This document shows, piece by piece, positions 10,801 to 17,329 of a stretch of DNA of 46,922 nt; positions within the stretch are counted from its first letter, which is position 1, and the number at the start of each line of letters is the position of its first letter. The notes under the pieces were generated by a model that was not told the DNA's origin, searched no databases, and saw nothing but the letters and a program-made list of their open reading frames with translations. Location: positions 1 to 46,922 of the forward strand of contig JAFMRC010000004.1 in assembly GCA_017354375.1 (NCBI GenBank). The letters are read 5' to 3'. A program made the translations under genes and the position numbers. This stretch comes from Nocardiopsaceae bacterium (GTDB lineage Bacteria; Actinomycetota; Actinomycetes; Streptosporangiales; Streptosporangiaceae).

Positions 10801-11071
10801 GACCGTTACGTATACCGACGGATCGACGCAGGCGATACCGGTGACGTTCGCGGACTGGACGCTCGGCGCGGGCGCGTACCCGCTGCCTCCGTCCGACGTC
10901 ATCGCCGCCACCACCGGGTACCGGAACCTCACCAGCGGCGGCAGCCAGCCGGTGAAGACGTACATATACGCGACCAGCGCGGCGCTCCAGTCCGGCAAGA
11001 CCGTGGCCAGCGTGACGCTGCCGACCGGATCCGGCGGTGACATCGGCATCTTCGCGATCGGCTCCAACTAA
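7859..11071 (+). CDS. secreted GH92 alpha-mannosidase with NEW3 and C-terminal accessory domain
   Basis: 1070 aa with a signal peptide (MRLGYALIAGAAAAYVSFSGLAPASA). The GH92 catalytic region starts with VNPLIGTGGSGDTFPGPDMPFGM and continues with GWDTYR, GSYGCCNFYGPVSTQLEYDTDDYAIA and NDDLGALSAAYVWDSLG, all family hallmarks; GH92 enzymes are Ca-dependent exo-alpha-mannosidases acting on N-glycan and mannan-like chains. A Gly/Ser linker (~695-720) interrupts the end of the catalytic module. A NEW3-type sandwich follows (~785-880, SGTGSVTVENLTSRPVTAAW), then a final ~180-aa beta-rich domain of the kind common in actinobacterial GH92. The start ATG gives a clean signal peptide although the ribosome site is weak. 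The 3' third is overlapped on the other strand by the run-on azoreductase frame. Confidence 0.92.
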   Translation: MRLGYALIAGAAAAYVSFSGLAPASASSLHQGGTASAPPAAAADPASLVNPLIGTGGSGDTFPGPDMPFGMMQWGPDTAPTRPDGGGYSYAASQVAGYSLTHLSGPGCGAYGDVPILPTTGAVGSNPAAATETFSHSEETARAGYYASTLGDGVAVKLTDATRSGIGTFSFPSSTRANLLLKLDDSQDPVDSATERVIGDDEVAGSVTAGHFCDNPNPLERSYTLHFNIVFSQPFTATSTWNGTSDSGSAIPGGVALTFNTTKDRTVTAKAGISFTSDANAAANREAEIPGWDFGAVRHANVAAWNAILGRIQVAGGSPATEAEFYTALYHSLLSPNVFSDVNGQYTGSDGKIHSVVPGHADYANFSGWDTYRGQAELEAMVAPAQASDTVTSMLDDYAQSGMLPKWSLGNGETFTQAGDPADAIIAGSYAFGARGFDARTALKDMITEATSSNDIRPGQATLGKDGYLPFDGSYGCCNFYGPVSTQLEYDTDDYAIASFARATGDAADYKAFATRAQNWENVYNPQTGYVQARMANGTWLGDFSPGTPSGFIEGTSAQYTPMVPFALRKLITAEGGDHAWVKRLNGLTSNLTSPGPANADLSNEPSLEIPYEYDYAGAPYRTQQVVREAERQLYSDAPSGIPGNDDLGALSAAYVWDSLGFSPQTPGTPVLALGSPAFPRIVINGKIRIYAPGAGGAAGSGGGNSGSGDSGGSGDAGGVAATNPYVHGLSLDGHPWNAPWVDFGALSHGATLSYRLGSRPDAGWGSSIRSAPPSDLLGGKAALTSAGPASGLILAPGSSGTGSVTVENLTSRPVTAAWSASPPSGVTLGATSGKLAVPANGTATARFTVTAGSKTGSYPVRVSAAGDDSALNVDVAKPGDAWPYYNDVGVSSDGQDVPEGYDGAGYTYSSNALAADGVKPGGTLSAGGLRYTWPDEQPGTLDSIWSAGQTVPLSLPSGSTRIGLLGSAIDAGSGGATGTLTVTYTDGSTQAIPVTFADWTLGAGAYPLPPSDVIAATTGYRNLTSGGSQPVKTYIYATSAALQSGKTVASVTLPTGSGGDIGIFAIGSN

Positions 11072-11746
11072 GACCAGGGCCGATGCCGCGGCGCGCGTGG
11101 CGGCGAGGGACCGGTCGGCCTCCGGGCGCGAGGCCGCCAGGTGCGGGGCGAGGCCGGCCAGGGTTAGCTCGGCGGCGACGCAGCGGATGTTCTCGTCGGG
11201 CACGCCGTACCGGCGGAAGTACGCCCGCAGGTACGAGAGCTGGAAATCGAATCCCTCGCCCGGGGTGCCGGGGCCGTAGGCGCCGCCACGGGCCCCGATC
11301 ACCATCACGCGGGTACCGGCGAGCACGCTCTCGCCGGTGTCCGGTTCGGTGAATCCTCCGGGGAAGGTAACCCGGTCGATCCATGCCTTCAGCGTCGCGG
11401 GCACCGAAAGGTTGTACATCGGCGCCCCGATGAGGATCGTGCCCGCGGCGCGAACCTCCCTGATCAGGGGCAGGGTCATCGCCCACTGCCGTTCCTCGGC
11501 CTCGGTCTCCGCCAGCGCGGCCACCTTGTCCAGCGGGACCGGGCCTTCTTGCCGCTCCACCCGGCGCCCGAGGGCGCAGAAGGCGGTATCCGGGGGCGGC
11601 ACCGGATCGACGGCCAGGTCCCGGTAGCGGTACCCGGCGCCGCCATTCGCGGCCTGCCAGTGCTCGGCGAACAGGGCGGTCAGCCGCCTGGTGACCGATT
11701 CGCTGGTGCGGTTGGCGCTGGAATCGAGGTGCAGCAGGGTCGTCAT
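10214..11746 (-). CDS. FMN-dependent NADH-azoreductase, apparent loss of native stop
   Basis: The first ~228 aa are a flavodoxin-fold azoreductase (AcpD/AzoR): MTTLLHLDSSANRTSESVTR, GAPMYNLSVPATLKAWIDRV and GGAYGPG...DFQLSYLRAYFRRYGV. This enzyme reduces quinones and azo compounds with NADH. The native end is reached near ASALVLVG, exactly where the GH92 gene ends on the other strand (11071). No stop follows, and the frame runs another ~280 aa antisense to GH92 until 10214 with composition unlike any protein. Either the protein has a long junk tail or a rearrangement at this junction removed the stop. It faces away from sigJ with a 102-bp gap holding an ECF41-like promoter. ATG at 11746 is supported by the family N-terminus. 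Confidence 0.75.
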   Translation of the reverse strand: MTTLLHLDSSANRTSESVTRRLTALFAEHWQAANGGAGYRYRDLAVDPVPPPDTAFCALGRRVERQEGPVPLDKVAALAETEAEERQWAMTLPLIREVRAAGTILIGAPMYNLSVPATLKAWIDRVTFPGGFTEPDTGESVLAGTRVMVIGARGGAYGPGTPGEGFDFQLSYLRAYFRRYGVPDENIRCVAAELTLAGLAPHLAASRPEADRSLAATRAAASALVLVGADREDADVTAGSGRQRHAGHGLAGLERRAGRVYVRLHRLAAAAGEVPVPGGGGDDVGRRQRVRARAERPVRERHRYRLRRSVGIRNGQRAGRPAAARVDSAAEQADPGRSRRQAERDGLPGRPDAVERSRLLVRPGVPQAARGERAAGLDAVGGQGVRRIGIPGPVVSLGHVLPVGGDAHVVVVRPRVARLGDVHVERGVVPGGADPDRVAAGLGPGGDGEPGGRGTVRGHGQLPGGGAERDPGRRAGRPRGGHRPRGEVLDRDRPGAGGAGREDEPAGGPG

Positions 11747-11792
11747 GGGGCGTCGGTGTCCCTTCGGTCGCGTGGCGTTCGTCATAAGGGGT

Positions 11793-11819
11793 GACGAGCC
11801 AGGGAACATGAAGGTGACC
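11793..11819 (-). promoter_or_regulatory. candidate ECF41-type promoter for the azoreductase
   Basis: On the minus strand GGTCACC (11819-11813) and CGTC (11796-11793) are 16 nt apart, about 47 nt before the azoreductase ATG. As I recall, ECF41 sigma factors recognise TGTCACA-like -35 and CGTC -10 boxes and usually control an adjacent oxidoreductase gene. Motif match by eye only. Confidence 0.4.
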
Positions 11820-11848
11820 GGACGGGCCGGAGACGGAGGCACCAGCAC

Positions 11849-12787
11849 GTGGAGGAGCCGGACAGGCTGGCGGAGCGCTTCGATGAGCAGCGGGGAGGGC
11901 TTCACGCCATCGCCTACCGGATGCTCGGATCCTCCGTGGAGGCCGAGGACGCGGTGCAGGAGGCCTGGCTGCGGCTGGCCAGGGCCTGCCCGGGGGATAT
12001 AGAGAACCTGCTCGGCTGGCTGCGAACCGTGGTCACCCGGATCTGCCTCGACATGCTGCGATCGCGCGCCGCCCGGCGAGAGGATCTGCCCGGGGAACTG
12101 CCCGACGGATACGCCACGGGCAGCGGACATGGCGCGGGCGGCGTAGGCGTGCCGGACGGACTGCCCGGATCGGGCGGGCCGGGAGGCGGCGCTCCGGAGG
12201 AGCAGGCGGTGCTAGCCGACGCGGTCAGCCGCGCGCTGCTGGTCGTCCTGGACACGCTGGAGCCGGCCGAGCGGGTCGCGTTCGTGCTGCACGATATGTT
12301 CGGCGTGCCGTTCGGGCAGATCGCCCCGATCGTCGAGCGCACGCCGGCGGCCACGAAGAAGCTGGCCAGCCGCGCGCGGCAGAAGGTCAGGGGCACCCCC
12401 GCGGTTCCCGCGGAGCGGCTGGCCCAGCAGCGGCGGGTCGTGTCGGCCTTCCTGGCCGCCGCCAGGGACGGGGATCTCGCCGGCGTGCTGAACGTGCTGG
12501 CCCCTGACGTGGTGCGGCGTTCCGACCCCGCCGCGCTGCGACCCGGCGGCGCCGCCGTGGTCCGGGGCGCGCGGAACGTGGCGGAGGGAACGGTGCGGAA
12601 CATGGCCAGGGCCCGGCTCGCCGAACTGGCGCTCATCGACGGCGAGGTCGGCGCGATCGTGGTCACCCGCGGCCGACCGTGGATCGCTCTCACCTTCACC
12701 GTCGAGGACGGCGCGATCACCTCCTACGACGTCATCGCCGACCCGGTCCGGCTGCGGAACCTCTCCCTCGCGGTTGTCGACGTTTAA
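11849..12787 (+). CDS. sigJ: ECF41-family sigma factor with SnoaL-like C-terminal domain
   Basis: 312 aa. Sigma-70 region 2 is at the N-terminus (AYRMLGSSVEAEDAVQEAWLRL) and region 4 is around 130-185 (RVAFVLHDMFGVPFGQIAPIV..TPAATKKLASRARQKV). The last ~110 residues form a SnoaL-like domain ending IADPVRLRNL, which resembles the NPDKL-type motif of ECF41/SigJ. In this group the fused domain replaces an anti-sigma factor and tunes activity. A Gly-rich linker separates regions 2 and 4. GTG at 11849 has GGAGG 9 nt upstream. ECF41 genes usually lie beside an oxidoreductase or carboxymuconolactone decarboxylase; here the divergent azoreductase fits that role. Confidence 0.88.
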   Translation: MEEPDRLAERFDEQRGGLHAIAYRMLGSSVEAEDAVQEAWLRLARACPGDIENLLGWLRTVVTRICLDMLRSRAARREDLPGELPDGYATGSGHGAGGVGVPDGLPGSGGPGGGAPEEQAVLADAVSRALLVVLDTLEPAERVAFVLHDMFGVPFGQIAPIVERTPAATKKLASRARQKVRGTPAVPAERLAQQRRVVSAFLAAARDGDLAGVLNVLAPDVVRRSDPAALRPGGAAVVRGARNVAEGTVRNMARARLAELALIDGEVGAIVVTRGRPWIALTFTVEDGAITSYDVIADPVRLRNLSLAVVDV

Positions 12788-12891
12788 CGATGATGCGTTC
12801 CGTTCGAGATGGTGCCAGTGGTGTTAGTTTTTCGTAAGGGGTTTTCTTGCACTTTATGCCCGAACGTCCGAATATTTTTTACATTCGCCGG

Positions 12892-12920
12892 TTGAATTAT
12901 GTAATTAAATGCTTTACTTT
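12892..12920 (+). promoter_or_regulatory. candidate sigma-70 promoter of the lysozyme gene
   Basis: TTGAAT, a 17-nt spacer, then TACTTT lie in an unusually AT-rich stretch about 80 nt before the lysozyme start. The AT-richness stands out sharply from the ~70% GC surroundings. Predicted by eye. Confidence 0.45.
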
Positions 12921-12998
12921 CGGCTTGACAGTATTTGTCCGGTCGTGAGGTTCCCGCTGCCATCTCGTCCGATCTCATCCTTCTTTAGGAGGAACGTG

Positions 12999-13994
12999 AT
13001 GAAACGACTGTCCCAATCTCCCCTGAGACGCTGGGTCGTCGCGTCTACCGGCGTCGGCGCGATCCTGCTGGTATCGGGCGTGCTCGCCACGACCGGCGCG
13101 AACGCAGCGACTCACACAGTTACCAGCACCGCCGCGACCCACACGGCCGCGCCCGACGCCGCGAGCATCGGGAACAACCCCGACCCGACGAGCGGCCCGC
13201 ACCGGGAAGCCTACGACCCGATGACCGGCAAGATGGTCACCGTCTACAAGCCGAAGAGCACCACCCCGGTGCACCCCGAGAAGGTCACCCACCCCGCCAA
13301 GGACTCGATGGGAAAGGTCACCTCGGCGCACAGCAGCGGCAAGTCCAGCTCGTCGGTCACCCCCGCCGTGACCCAGCTGCCCGGCATCGACGTCAGCTCC
13401 TACCAAGGTGACATTTCCTGGTCCTCGGTTGCGCCGCACATCGACTTCTCCTACGCGAAGGCGACCGAGAGCACCAACTACACCAACCCGTATTTCTCCA
13501 ACCAGTACACCGGCCCGTACAACGCTGGCCTCATCCGCGGCGCCTACCACTTCGCGGTGCCGAACAACTCCGGCGGCTCCACCCAGGCTGACTACTTCCT
13601 CGCCCACGGCGGCGGCTGGTCGAAGGACGGGAAGACGCTGCCCGGGGCCCTGGACATCGAGTACAACCCGTATGGTTCCGAGTGCTATGGCCTCTCCCAG
13701 TCCGCGATGACGTCCTGGATCTGGTCCTTCGTCAATGAGTACGCGTACAAGACCGGCGTGTACCCGGTGATCTACTCGACCTACGACTGGTGGCACACGT
13801 GCACGAGCAGCGACTCCGGCTTCGCCAAGTACGACCCGTTCTGGATCGCCGACTACAGCTCCAGCGCGGGCACGCTGCCTGCCGGGTACACCTTCTACAC
13901 GTTCTGGCAGTACGCCGACTCGGGTTCCTACCCCGGTGACCAGGACGTATTCAACGGCGCCTACTCCCAGCTGCAGGCCATCGCCAACGGATAG
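12999..13994 (+). CDS. secreted GH25 muramidase (lysozyme)
   Basis: 331 aa. It begins with a signal peptide (MKRLSQSPLRRWVVASTG...TTGANA), followed by ~95 residues of Thr/His/Ser-rich linker. The GH25 domain covers ~128-331: GIDVSSYQGDISW at the start, the catalytic DxE pattern in ALDIEYNPYG, and FWQYADSG near the end. These enzymes cut the MurNAc-GlcNAc bond of peptidoglycan. The ATG at 12999 is chosen over the upstream ATG in the ORF track because TTAGGAGG lies just before it and the signal peptide then starts correctly. It is a single-gene unit: AT-rich promoter upstream, 17-bp palindrome downstream. Confidence 0.93.
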   Translation: MKRLSQSPLRRWVVASTGVGAILLVSGVLATTGANAATHTVTSTAATHTAAPDAASIGNNPDPTSGPHREAYDPMTGKMVTVYKPKSTTPVHPEKVTHPAKDSMGKVTSAHSSGKSSSSVTPAVTQLPGIDVSSYQGDISWSSVAPHIDFSYAKATESTNYTNPYFSNQYTGPYNAGLIRGAYHFAVPNNSGGSTQADYFLAHGGGWSKDGKTLPGALDIEYNPYGSECYGLSQSAMTSWIWSFVNEYAYKTGVYPVIYSTYDWWHTCTSSDSGFAKYDPFWIADYSSSAGTLPAGYTFYTFWQYADSGSYPGDQDVFNGAYSQLQAIANG

Positions 13995-14020
13995 CCCGCT
14001 CCGGCACCGGTTTGACAGCA

Positions 14021-14068
14021 CCAAACGCGCATTCGGGTGGCATAGAGTCCGCCCGAATGCGCGTTTGG
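14021..14068. repeat. palindrome after lysozyme gene, family 2 copy A
   Basis: Perfect 17-bp arms CCAAACGCGCATTCGGG / CCCGAATGCGCGTTTGG with a 14-nt loop, 27 bp after the lysozyme stop. It can serve as a factor-independent terminator. The core (CCAAACGCGCA and relatives) recurs in two hairpins at 33767-33907, so it belongs to a dispersed family. Confidence 0.75.
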
Positions 14069-14160
14069 CGCCAAGACGGGGGAACGTTCGCATACCGGGT
14101 CTCGTGCGGGGTACGCATCCTAGTGCAAGCCCGTAATCTCCGACTCGGGAAGTGATAGGA

Positions 14161-14691
14161 ATGGCCGGAGTACTTCGGATGCGTCGCAGCAGGGGAGCAC
14201 TCACCGGATTCCTGCTGCTGATCCTCGGCGCGTGGGGCGGTCTCATCGCCTTCGTCGGACCGTACTTCCACTACGCCTACACGCCAGCCACCACCTGGAC
14301 GTACACCACGGACAGGCTGTGGCTGGAGATCCTGCCAGGCGCCGCCGTGTTCCTCGGCGGCCTGCTGGTCATGATGACCGCCGCCAGGCACGTCGCGATG
14401 TTCGGCGCGCTGCTGGCAGCCGCCGCGGGCGCCTGGTTCGCGCTCGGTACCCTGCTCAGCCCGTTGTGGAACCACAACGTGCCGCTGGGCGGCGTTCCCA
14501 CCGGGGCCACCGTGACGGCACGGATCGCGGAGCAGGTCGGCTTCTTCTCCGGCCTCGGCATCGTGGTCGTGTTCCTCGCGGCGATCGCGCTCGGACGGCT
14601 GCTCACGCTGCCGCCGGAGGCGACGCCGGAACCGGCCGAGCCCTACTCCGCCGACACCGCGCCGACGACGGTCCAGCCGACGATCGGCTGA
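14161..14691 (+). CDS. small four-helix membrane protein, unknown function
   Basis: 176 aa with four likely membrane segments: ALTGFLLLILGAWGGLIAF, ILPGAAVFLGGLLVMM, AMFGALLAAAAGAWFALG and GFFSGLGIVVVFLAAIALG, plus a short Pro/Thr-rich cytoplasmic tail. A loop between helices 1 and 2 is aromatic (YFHYAYTPATTWTYTTDRLW). I do not recognise the family. ATG 14161 is preferred over GTG 14152 because GGGA is 10 nt upstream of the ATG and almost touches the GTG. It is monocistronic, ending at a strong bidirectional terminator. Confidence 0.75.
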   Translation: MAGVLRMRRSRGALTGFLLLILGAWGGLIAFVGPYFHYAYTPATTWTYTTDRLWLEILPGAAVFLGGLLVMMTAARHVAMFGALLAAAAGAWFALGTLLSPLWNHNVPLGGVPTGATVTARIAEQVGFFSGLGIVVVFLAAIALGRLLTLPPEATPEPAEPYSADTAPTTVQPTIG

Positions 14692-14726
14692 TCGCCGGCG
14701 GGCCGCAAGGCTGACGGTAAGCGAAA

Positions 14727-14764
14727 GCCGGGTGGCCCGGCCCGAGAGGGCCGGGCCACCCGGC
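14727..14764. terminator. bidirectional hairpin terminator
   Basis: Perfect 17-bp stem GCCGGGTGGCCCGGCCC with a GAGA loop, midway between the convergent membrane protein and HesB-like genes. There is no U-tract, as is usual in actinomycetes. Confidence 0.85.
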
Positions 14765-14807
14765 CCGCACGACTCACTCAGGCCCAGGCGGGCCTAGCTG
14801 GGCCTTA

Positions 14808-15125
14808 TCAGGCCATGTCCGGGCGCTGCACGGCCAGCGAGAACTGGGCGTTGCCCTGCTCATCGACCTTCGCGTCGAGCACCTTGTCCTGCAGGTAGGA
14901 CGCGGCGGTCGGCTCCAGGAAGACGCGCGCGCCCGCGGCCTCAATGACCTGGTCGTTCTCCGACGGCGCGGCCGCGGCCGCGAGCTGCAGCTCGCCCGGG
15001 GTTTCCGGCTGCTGCGGGGCGGACGACGTAATACGCAGGCCACCCCCTTCCGCACCTTCCGCGCCCTGGGGGGTGGACGTCACGGACTTGACGACCTCCG
15101 CGGCCGTCTCGGTCAGGAGCAGCAT
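14808..15125 (-). CDS. HesB/IscA-like protein lacking cluster cysteines
   Basis: 105 aa with the A-type Fe-S carrier layout: LTETAAEVVKSVT, GGGLRITSS, VIEAAGARVFLEP, KVLDAKVDEQGNAQFSLA. The three cysteines that bind the Fe-S cluster in IscA/HesB/ErpA are absent; the protein has no cysteine at all, so it cannot carry a cluster in the normal way. Its role is unknown. An AGAGGAA-type ribosome site supports the start. It is convergent with the membrane protein gene and shares its terminator. Confidence 0.8.
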   Translation of the reverse strand: MLLLTETAAEVVKSVTSTPQGAEGAEGGGLRITSSAPQQPETPGELQLAAAAAPSENDQVIEAAGARVFLEPTAASYLQDKVLDAKVDEQGNAQFSLAVQRPDMA

Positions 15126-15244
15126 GTTGCGGTTCCTCTCGTATACGTCTGCATGAATTGCCGAGGCTACCCGACGGGTCCACTACCACGTCAAACTCGG
15201 GTTACACACCGTAGGGATCTGGAGCCGGATGGACACTAGAGAGT

Positions 15245-15262
15245 CACCACGATCCGTTAGGG
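15245..15262 (-). repeat. 17-bp dispersed motif, family 3 degenerate copy
   Basis: On the minus strand CCCTAACGGATCGTGGTG matches the family-3 motif with two changes. It sits between the divergent HesB-like and ABATE genes, unlike the other copies, which follow stop codons. AGGGATC also repeats three times in this gap. Confidence 0.4.
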
Positions 15263-15319
15263 ATCACATGGTCAGGGATCTTCAGGAGCCGAAAGGTGCG
15301 GAATTGGGGCGTGTGGCGA

Positions 15320-15325
15320 TACGAT
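15320..15325 (+). promoter_or_regulatory. candidate -10 box of leaderless ABATE gene
   Basis: TACGAT ends 6 nt before the GTG at 15332, the spacing expected for a leaderless mRNA. The -35 side is unclear. Confidence 0.4.
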
Positions 15326-15331
15326 CGCACA

Positions 15332-15712
15332 GTGTCCCCCAACACCGTGAATCTCGCTCAATCCCTCGCCGACACCGTTTCCGGACCCGAGGGTGACCTC
15401 CTCGCCGAACGCGAAGCCGCGGTTGAGTGGCTGCGCTCGGCCGGGCTGCTGGCCGAGGATACCGAGATAACCAACTCCGAGCACGGCGCGCTGCTGCGGC
15501 TGCGCGACGCGCTCCGCGACGTGCGCTCCGCCCGCTCGACCGGACGCGAGGATCGGGAGGCCGCCGCCCGGCTGTCCCGGGCGCTCGCCGACGGGCGGCT
15601 CGTCGTGACGGTCACCCCCGCGGGAGCCGCCAAGCTGGCCAGCTCGGCGCGCGCCCCCTACTCCAGCGTCGTGGCGGCGATCGCGATCGCCGTCGCCGAA
15701 GCCGACGGCTGA
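15332..15712 (+). CDS. ABATE-domain protein without CGNR zinc finger
   Basis: 126 aa. The pattern NLAQSLADTVSGPEGDLLAEREAAVEWLRSAGLL followed by ALLRLRDALRDVRSA is that of ABATE, the N-terminal part of a family of putative stress-linked actinobacterial regulators. Those normally end in a CGNR zinc finger that should bind nucleic acid; here the protein stops at VAAIAIAVAEADG and has no cysteine, so it is a short form. Two starts are possible: GTG 15332 (leaderless, MSPNTVNLAQ) or GTG 15296, which has AGGAG 7 nt upstream and adds 12 residues. I favour 15332 because the family-like sequence begins there, but only weakly. Confidence 0.65.
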   Translation: MSPNTVNLAQSLADTVSGPEGDLLAEREAAVEWLRSAGLLAEDTEITNSEHGALLRLRDALRDVRSARSTGREDREAAARLSRALADGRLVVTVTPAGAAKLASSARAPYSSVVAAIAIAVAEADG

Positions 15713-15768
15713 GCCTAGGAACCGCATCCCCGGGGACCGCCCGCGGCGGTCGGCGCTTCCCTCGTGCG

Positions 15769-16584
15769 TCAGAATTCGGTGACGCCGGCGTCGGGGGCTA
15801 GCTCGTGGGCGGTGATGTACTTCGACTCGTCGGAGGCCAGGAAGAGAACGGTGTCGGCGACGTCCTCGGGCTGGGTCAGCTGGACGTCGATCATGTTCAT
15901 GAACATCGCGCCGAGCCGCTGGTCACCGGCCATGGCCGCGCCGAGTTCGGCCGCCATGTCACCGGATCCCATCGGCGTGTCGACGCCGGTGGGATGCACG
16001 CTGTTGACGCGGATGCCGTGCCTGGCCAGCTCGGCGGCGAACGCCTTGGCCATCCCGCGGATCGCGAACTTGCTGGTGGTGTAGGGGACCATGAACGGCT
16101 GGACCTTGAGCCCGGCGGCCGAGCTGATCAGGATGATCGAGCCGCCGCCCGCCCTGACCAGGTGCGGCGCCCCGGCCATGACGGTGTTCCAGGTACCGGT
16201 GACGTTCGTGCTGATCGTGTCCTCGTAGATCTTCGGGGTGACCTGGTCCCAGGCCTTCGGCACGCAGATCCCGGCGTTGGCCACGACGGCGTCCAGACGG
16301 CCCAGCCGGGCCACGCCGTCGTCCACGATCGTGCGCAGCCGGTCGAGGTCACGCACGTCGACGATGCCGGAGACGGCCCTTCGGCCCAGTCTCTCGACCT
16401 CCCCGACGGTCCCGGCCAGATCCTCCGGTGTCGCGGAATCGTAGGGCACGCTAGGCAGCGGCGCGCAGGCATCGACGACGATCACGTCCGCGCCCTCTTC
16501 CGCCAGCCGCACCGCGTCCGCTCTCCCCTGCCCGCGCGCCGCGCCCGTGATCAGCGCGACCTTGCCCGCTACCCGGTCCCCCAT
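15769..16584 (-). CDS. SDR oxidoreductase, mycofactocin-coupled type
   Basis: 271 aa. The NAD-binding motif is TGAARGQGRADAVRLAEEGADVIVVD, the active-site serine is in SIILISSAAG, and YTTSKFA supplies Tyr and Lys. The insertion after the second strand (CAPLPSVPYDSATPEDLAGTV) is typical of SDRs predicted to hold NAD tightly and pass electrons to mycofactocin. It would oxidise or reduce an alcohol/ketone, substrate unknown. No mycofactocin biosynthesis genes are nearby. AAGGGG 7 nt upstream supports the ATG. It is monocistronic, with a long gap upstream. Confidence 0.88.
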   Translation of the reverse strand: MGDRVAGKVALITGAARGQGRADAVRLAEEGADVIVVDACAPLPSVPYDSATPEDLAGTVGEVERLGRRAVSGIVDVRDLDRLRTIVDDGVARLGRLDAVVANAGICVPKAWDQVTPKIYEDTISTNVTGTWNTVMAGAPHLVRAGGGSIILISSAAGLKVQPFMVPYTTSKFAIRGMAKAFAAELARHGIRVNSVHPTGVDTPMGSGDMAAELGAAMAGDQRLGAMFMNMIDVQLTQPEDVADTVLFLASDESKYITAHELAPDAGVTEF

Positions 16585-16756
16585 TCACATGCCCCTTCCC
16601 GCGAGGTCGCACTAGCCACGATGGCCTCATTATCCACATGGCGAGCAGCAGAGGGAACCGGCCTGAGCAGGACGTATTTCGCCCTGCCGGAACCCCGCAG
16701 TCCCGGCCTGCCCCTTCCACCCCTGATAGGTAGTCACGGGCCGTATCCAGGCCTCC

Positions 16757-16795
16757 GTGGAGTTTTCTCGCACTATATGTGTGAGAAAACTCCAC
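16757..16795. repeat. hairpin GTGGAGTTTTCTC, possibly related to family 1
   Basis: Perfect 13-bp arms GTGGAGTTTTCTC / GAGAAAACTCCAC, extended by one mismatch and CAC/GTG to a 5-nt loop. The outer GTGGAG/CTCCAC and the short-loop layout match the family-1 palindromes, although the middle of the stem differs. Confidence 0.7.
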
Positions 16796-16878
16796 AAGGA
16801 AACGGCGGCGGCACGGAGGTGGTCGCGTGGATACCGAGGGTGGGTATTGACTGCCCTGTTGATCTAGCGTCAACGGCG

Positions 16879-16906
16879 CGTTGCTACGCCTACAGCCGTA
16901 GCAACG
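16879..16906. repeat. 10-bp stem hairpin
   Basis: CGTTGCTACG / CGTAGCAACG with an 8-nt loop, about 90 bp beyond the csoR stop. Possible terminator on the csoR side. Confidence 0.6.
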
Positions 16907-16949
16907 GCACTTTCATCCCCGTGGCGGTGGGCACAGCGGCGGGCGCAAG

Positions 16950-16966
16950 CGCCACGATCCGTTCGG
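16950..16966 (-). repeat. 17-bp dispersed motif, family 3 copy B
   Basis: On the minus strand CCGAACGGATCGTGGCG, identical to the copy after hisS. It lies about 28 nt after the csoR stop in the same orientation as the gene. Confidence 0.65.
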
Positions 16967-16994
16967 GAAAATTGGTTGTGCCCGCCCGGGGACG

Positions 16995-17297
16995 TCAGGA
17001 CCTGACCAGGCGGGCGATCGCGCTGGAGGCTTCCTTGATCTTCTGCTGGGCGACCTCGCCGCCCTCCGCGGCCGCCTCGGCGACGCAGTGCCCGAGGTGA
17101 TCCTCCAGCAGCGCGACCGCGACAGCCTCAAGCGCGCTGGTGGCCGCCGACACCTGGGTGATGATGTCGATGCAGTACTTGTCCTCGTCGACCATCCGGT
17201 GCAGGCCCCTGACCTGGCCCTCGATCCTGCGAAGCCGGTTCAGGTACTTCTGCTTGTTCGCGGTGTATCCGTATTCGCTCAACGCAGTCGCCCTCAC
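16995..17297 (-). CDS. csoR: CsoR-family metal-sensing repressor
   Basis: About 100 aa. The all-helical CsoR/RcnR fold is clear (YTANKQKYLNRLRRIEGQVRGLHRMVDEDKYC). The copper ligand set Cys-His-Cys is present: Cys in DKYCIDII, then His and Cys in EDHLGHC, with the spacing of Cu(I)-sensing CsoR. Copper binding should release it from DNA. GTG 17297 is the likely start; the longer ORF in the track only extends upstream. A TACCC/GGGTA palindrome 18 bp before the start is probably its own operator. No copper chaperone or ATPase gene is adjacent, which is unusual. Confidence 0.88.
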   Translation of the reverse strand: MRATALSEYGYTANKQKYLNRLRRIEGQVRGLHRMVDEDKYCIDIITQVSAATSALEAVAVALLEDHLGHCVAEAAAEGGEVAQQKIKEASSAIARLVRS

Positions 17298-17314
17298 TCC
17301 CGCGGGATTTACCT

Positions 17315-17329
17315 TACCCCTGCAGGGTA
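17315..17329. promoter_or_regulatory. candidate CsoR operator
   Basis: TACCCCTGCAGGGTA, an inverted repeat TACCC-N5-GGGTA, just upstream of csoR. GC-tract palindromes flanked by TA are typical CsoR sites, so it suggests autoregulation. Confidence 0.6.

Larger units (their letters stand above)
16585..16994. other. 410-bp gap with two hairpins and a family-3 motif
   Basis: No convincing gene. It lies upstream of the minus-strand SDR and downstream of csoR. It holds a 13-bp-arm hairpin (16757-16795), a 10-bp hairpin (16879-16906) and a copy of the 17-bp motif (16950-16966). The hairpins are candidate terminators of the csoR transcript. Confidence 0.6.
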
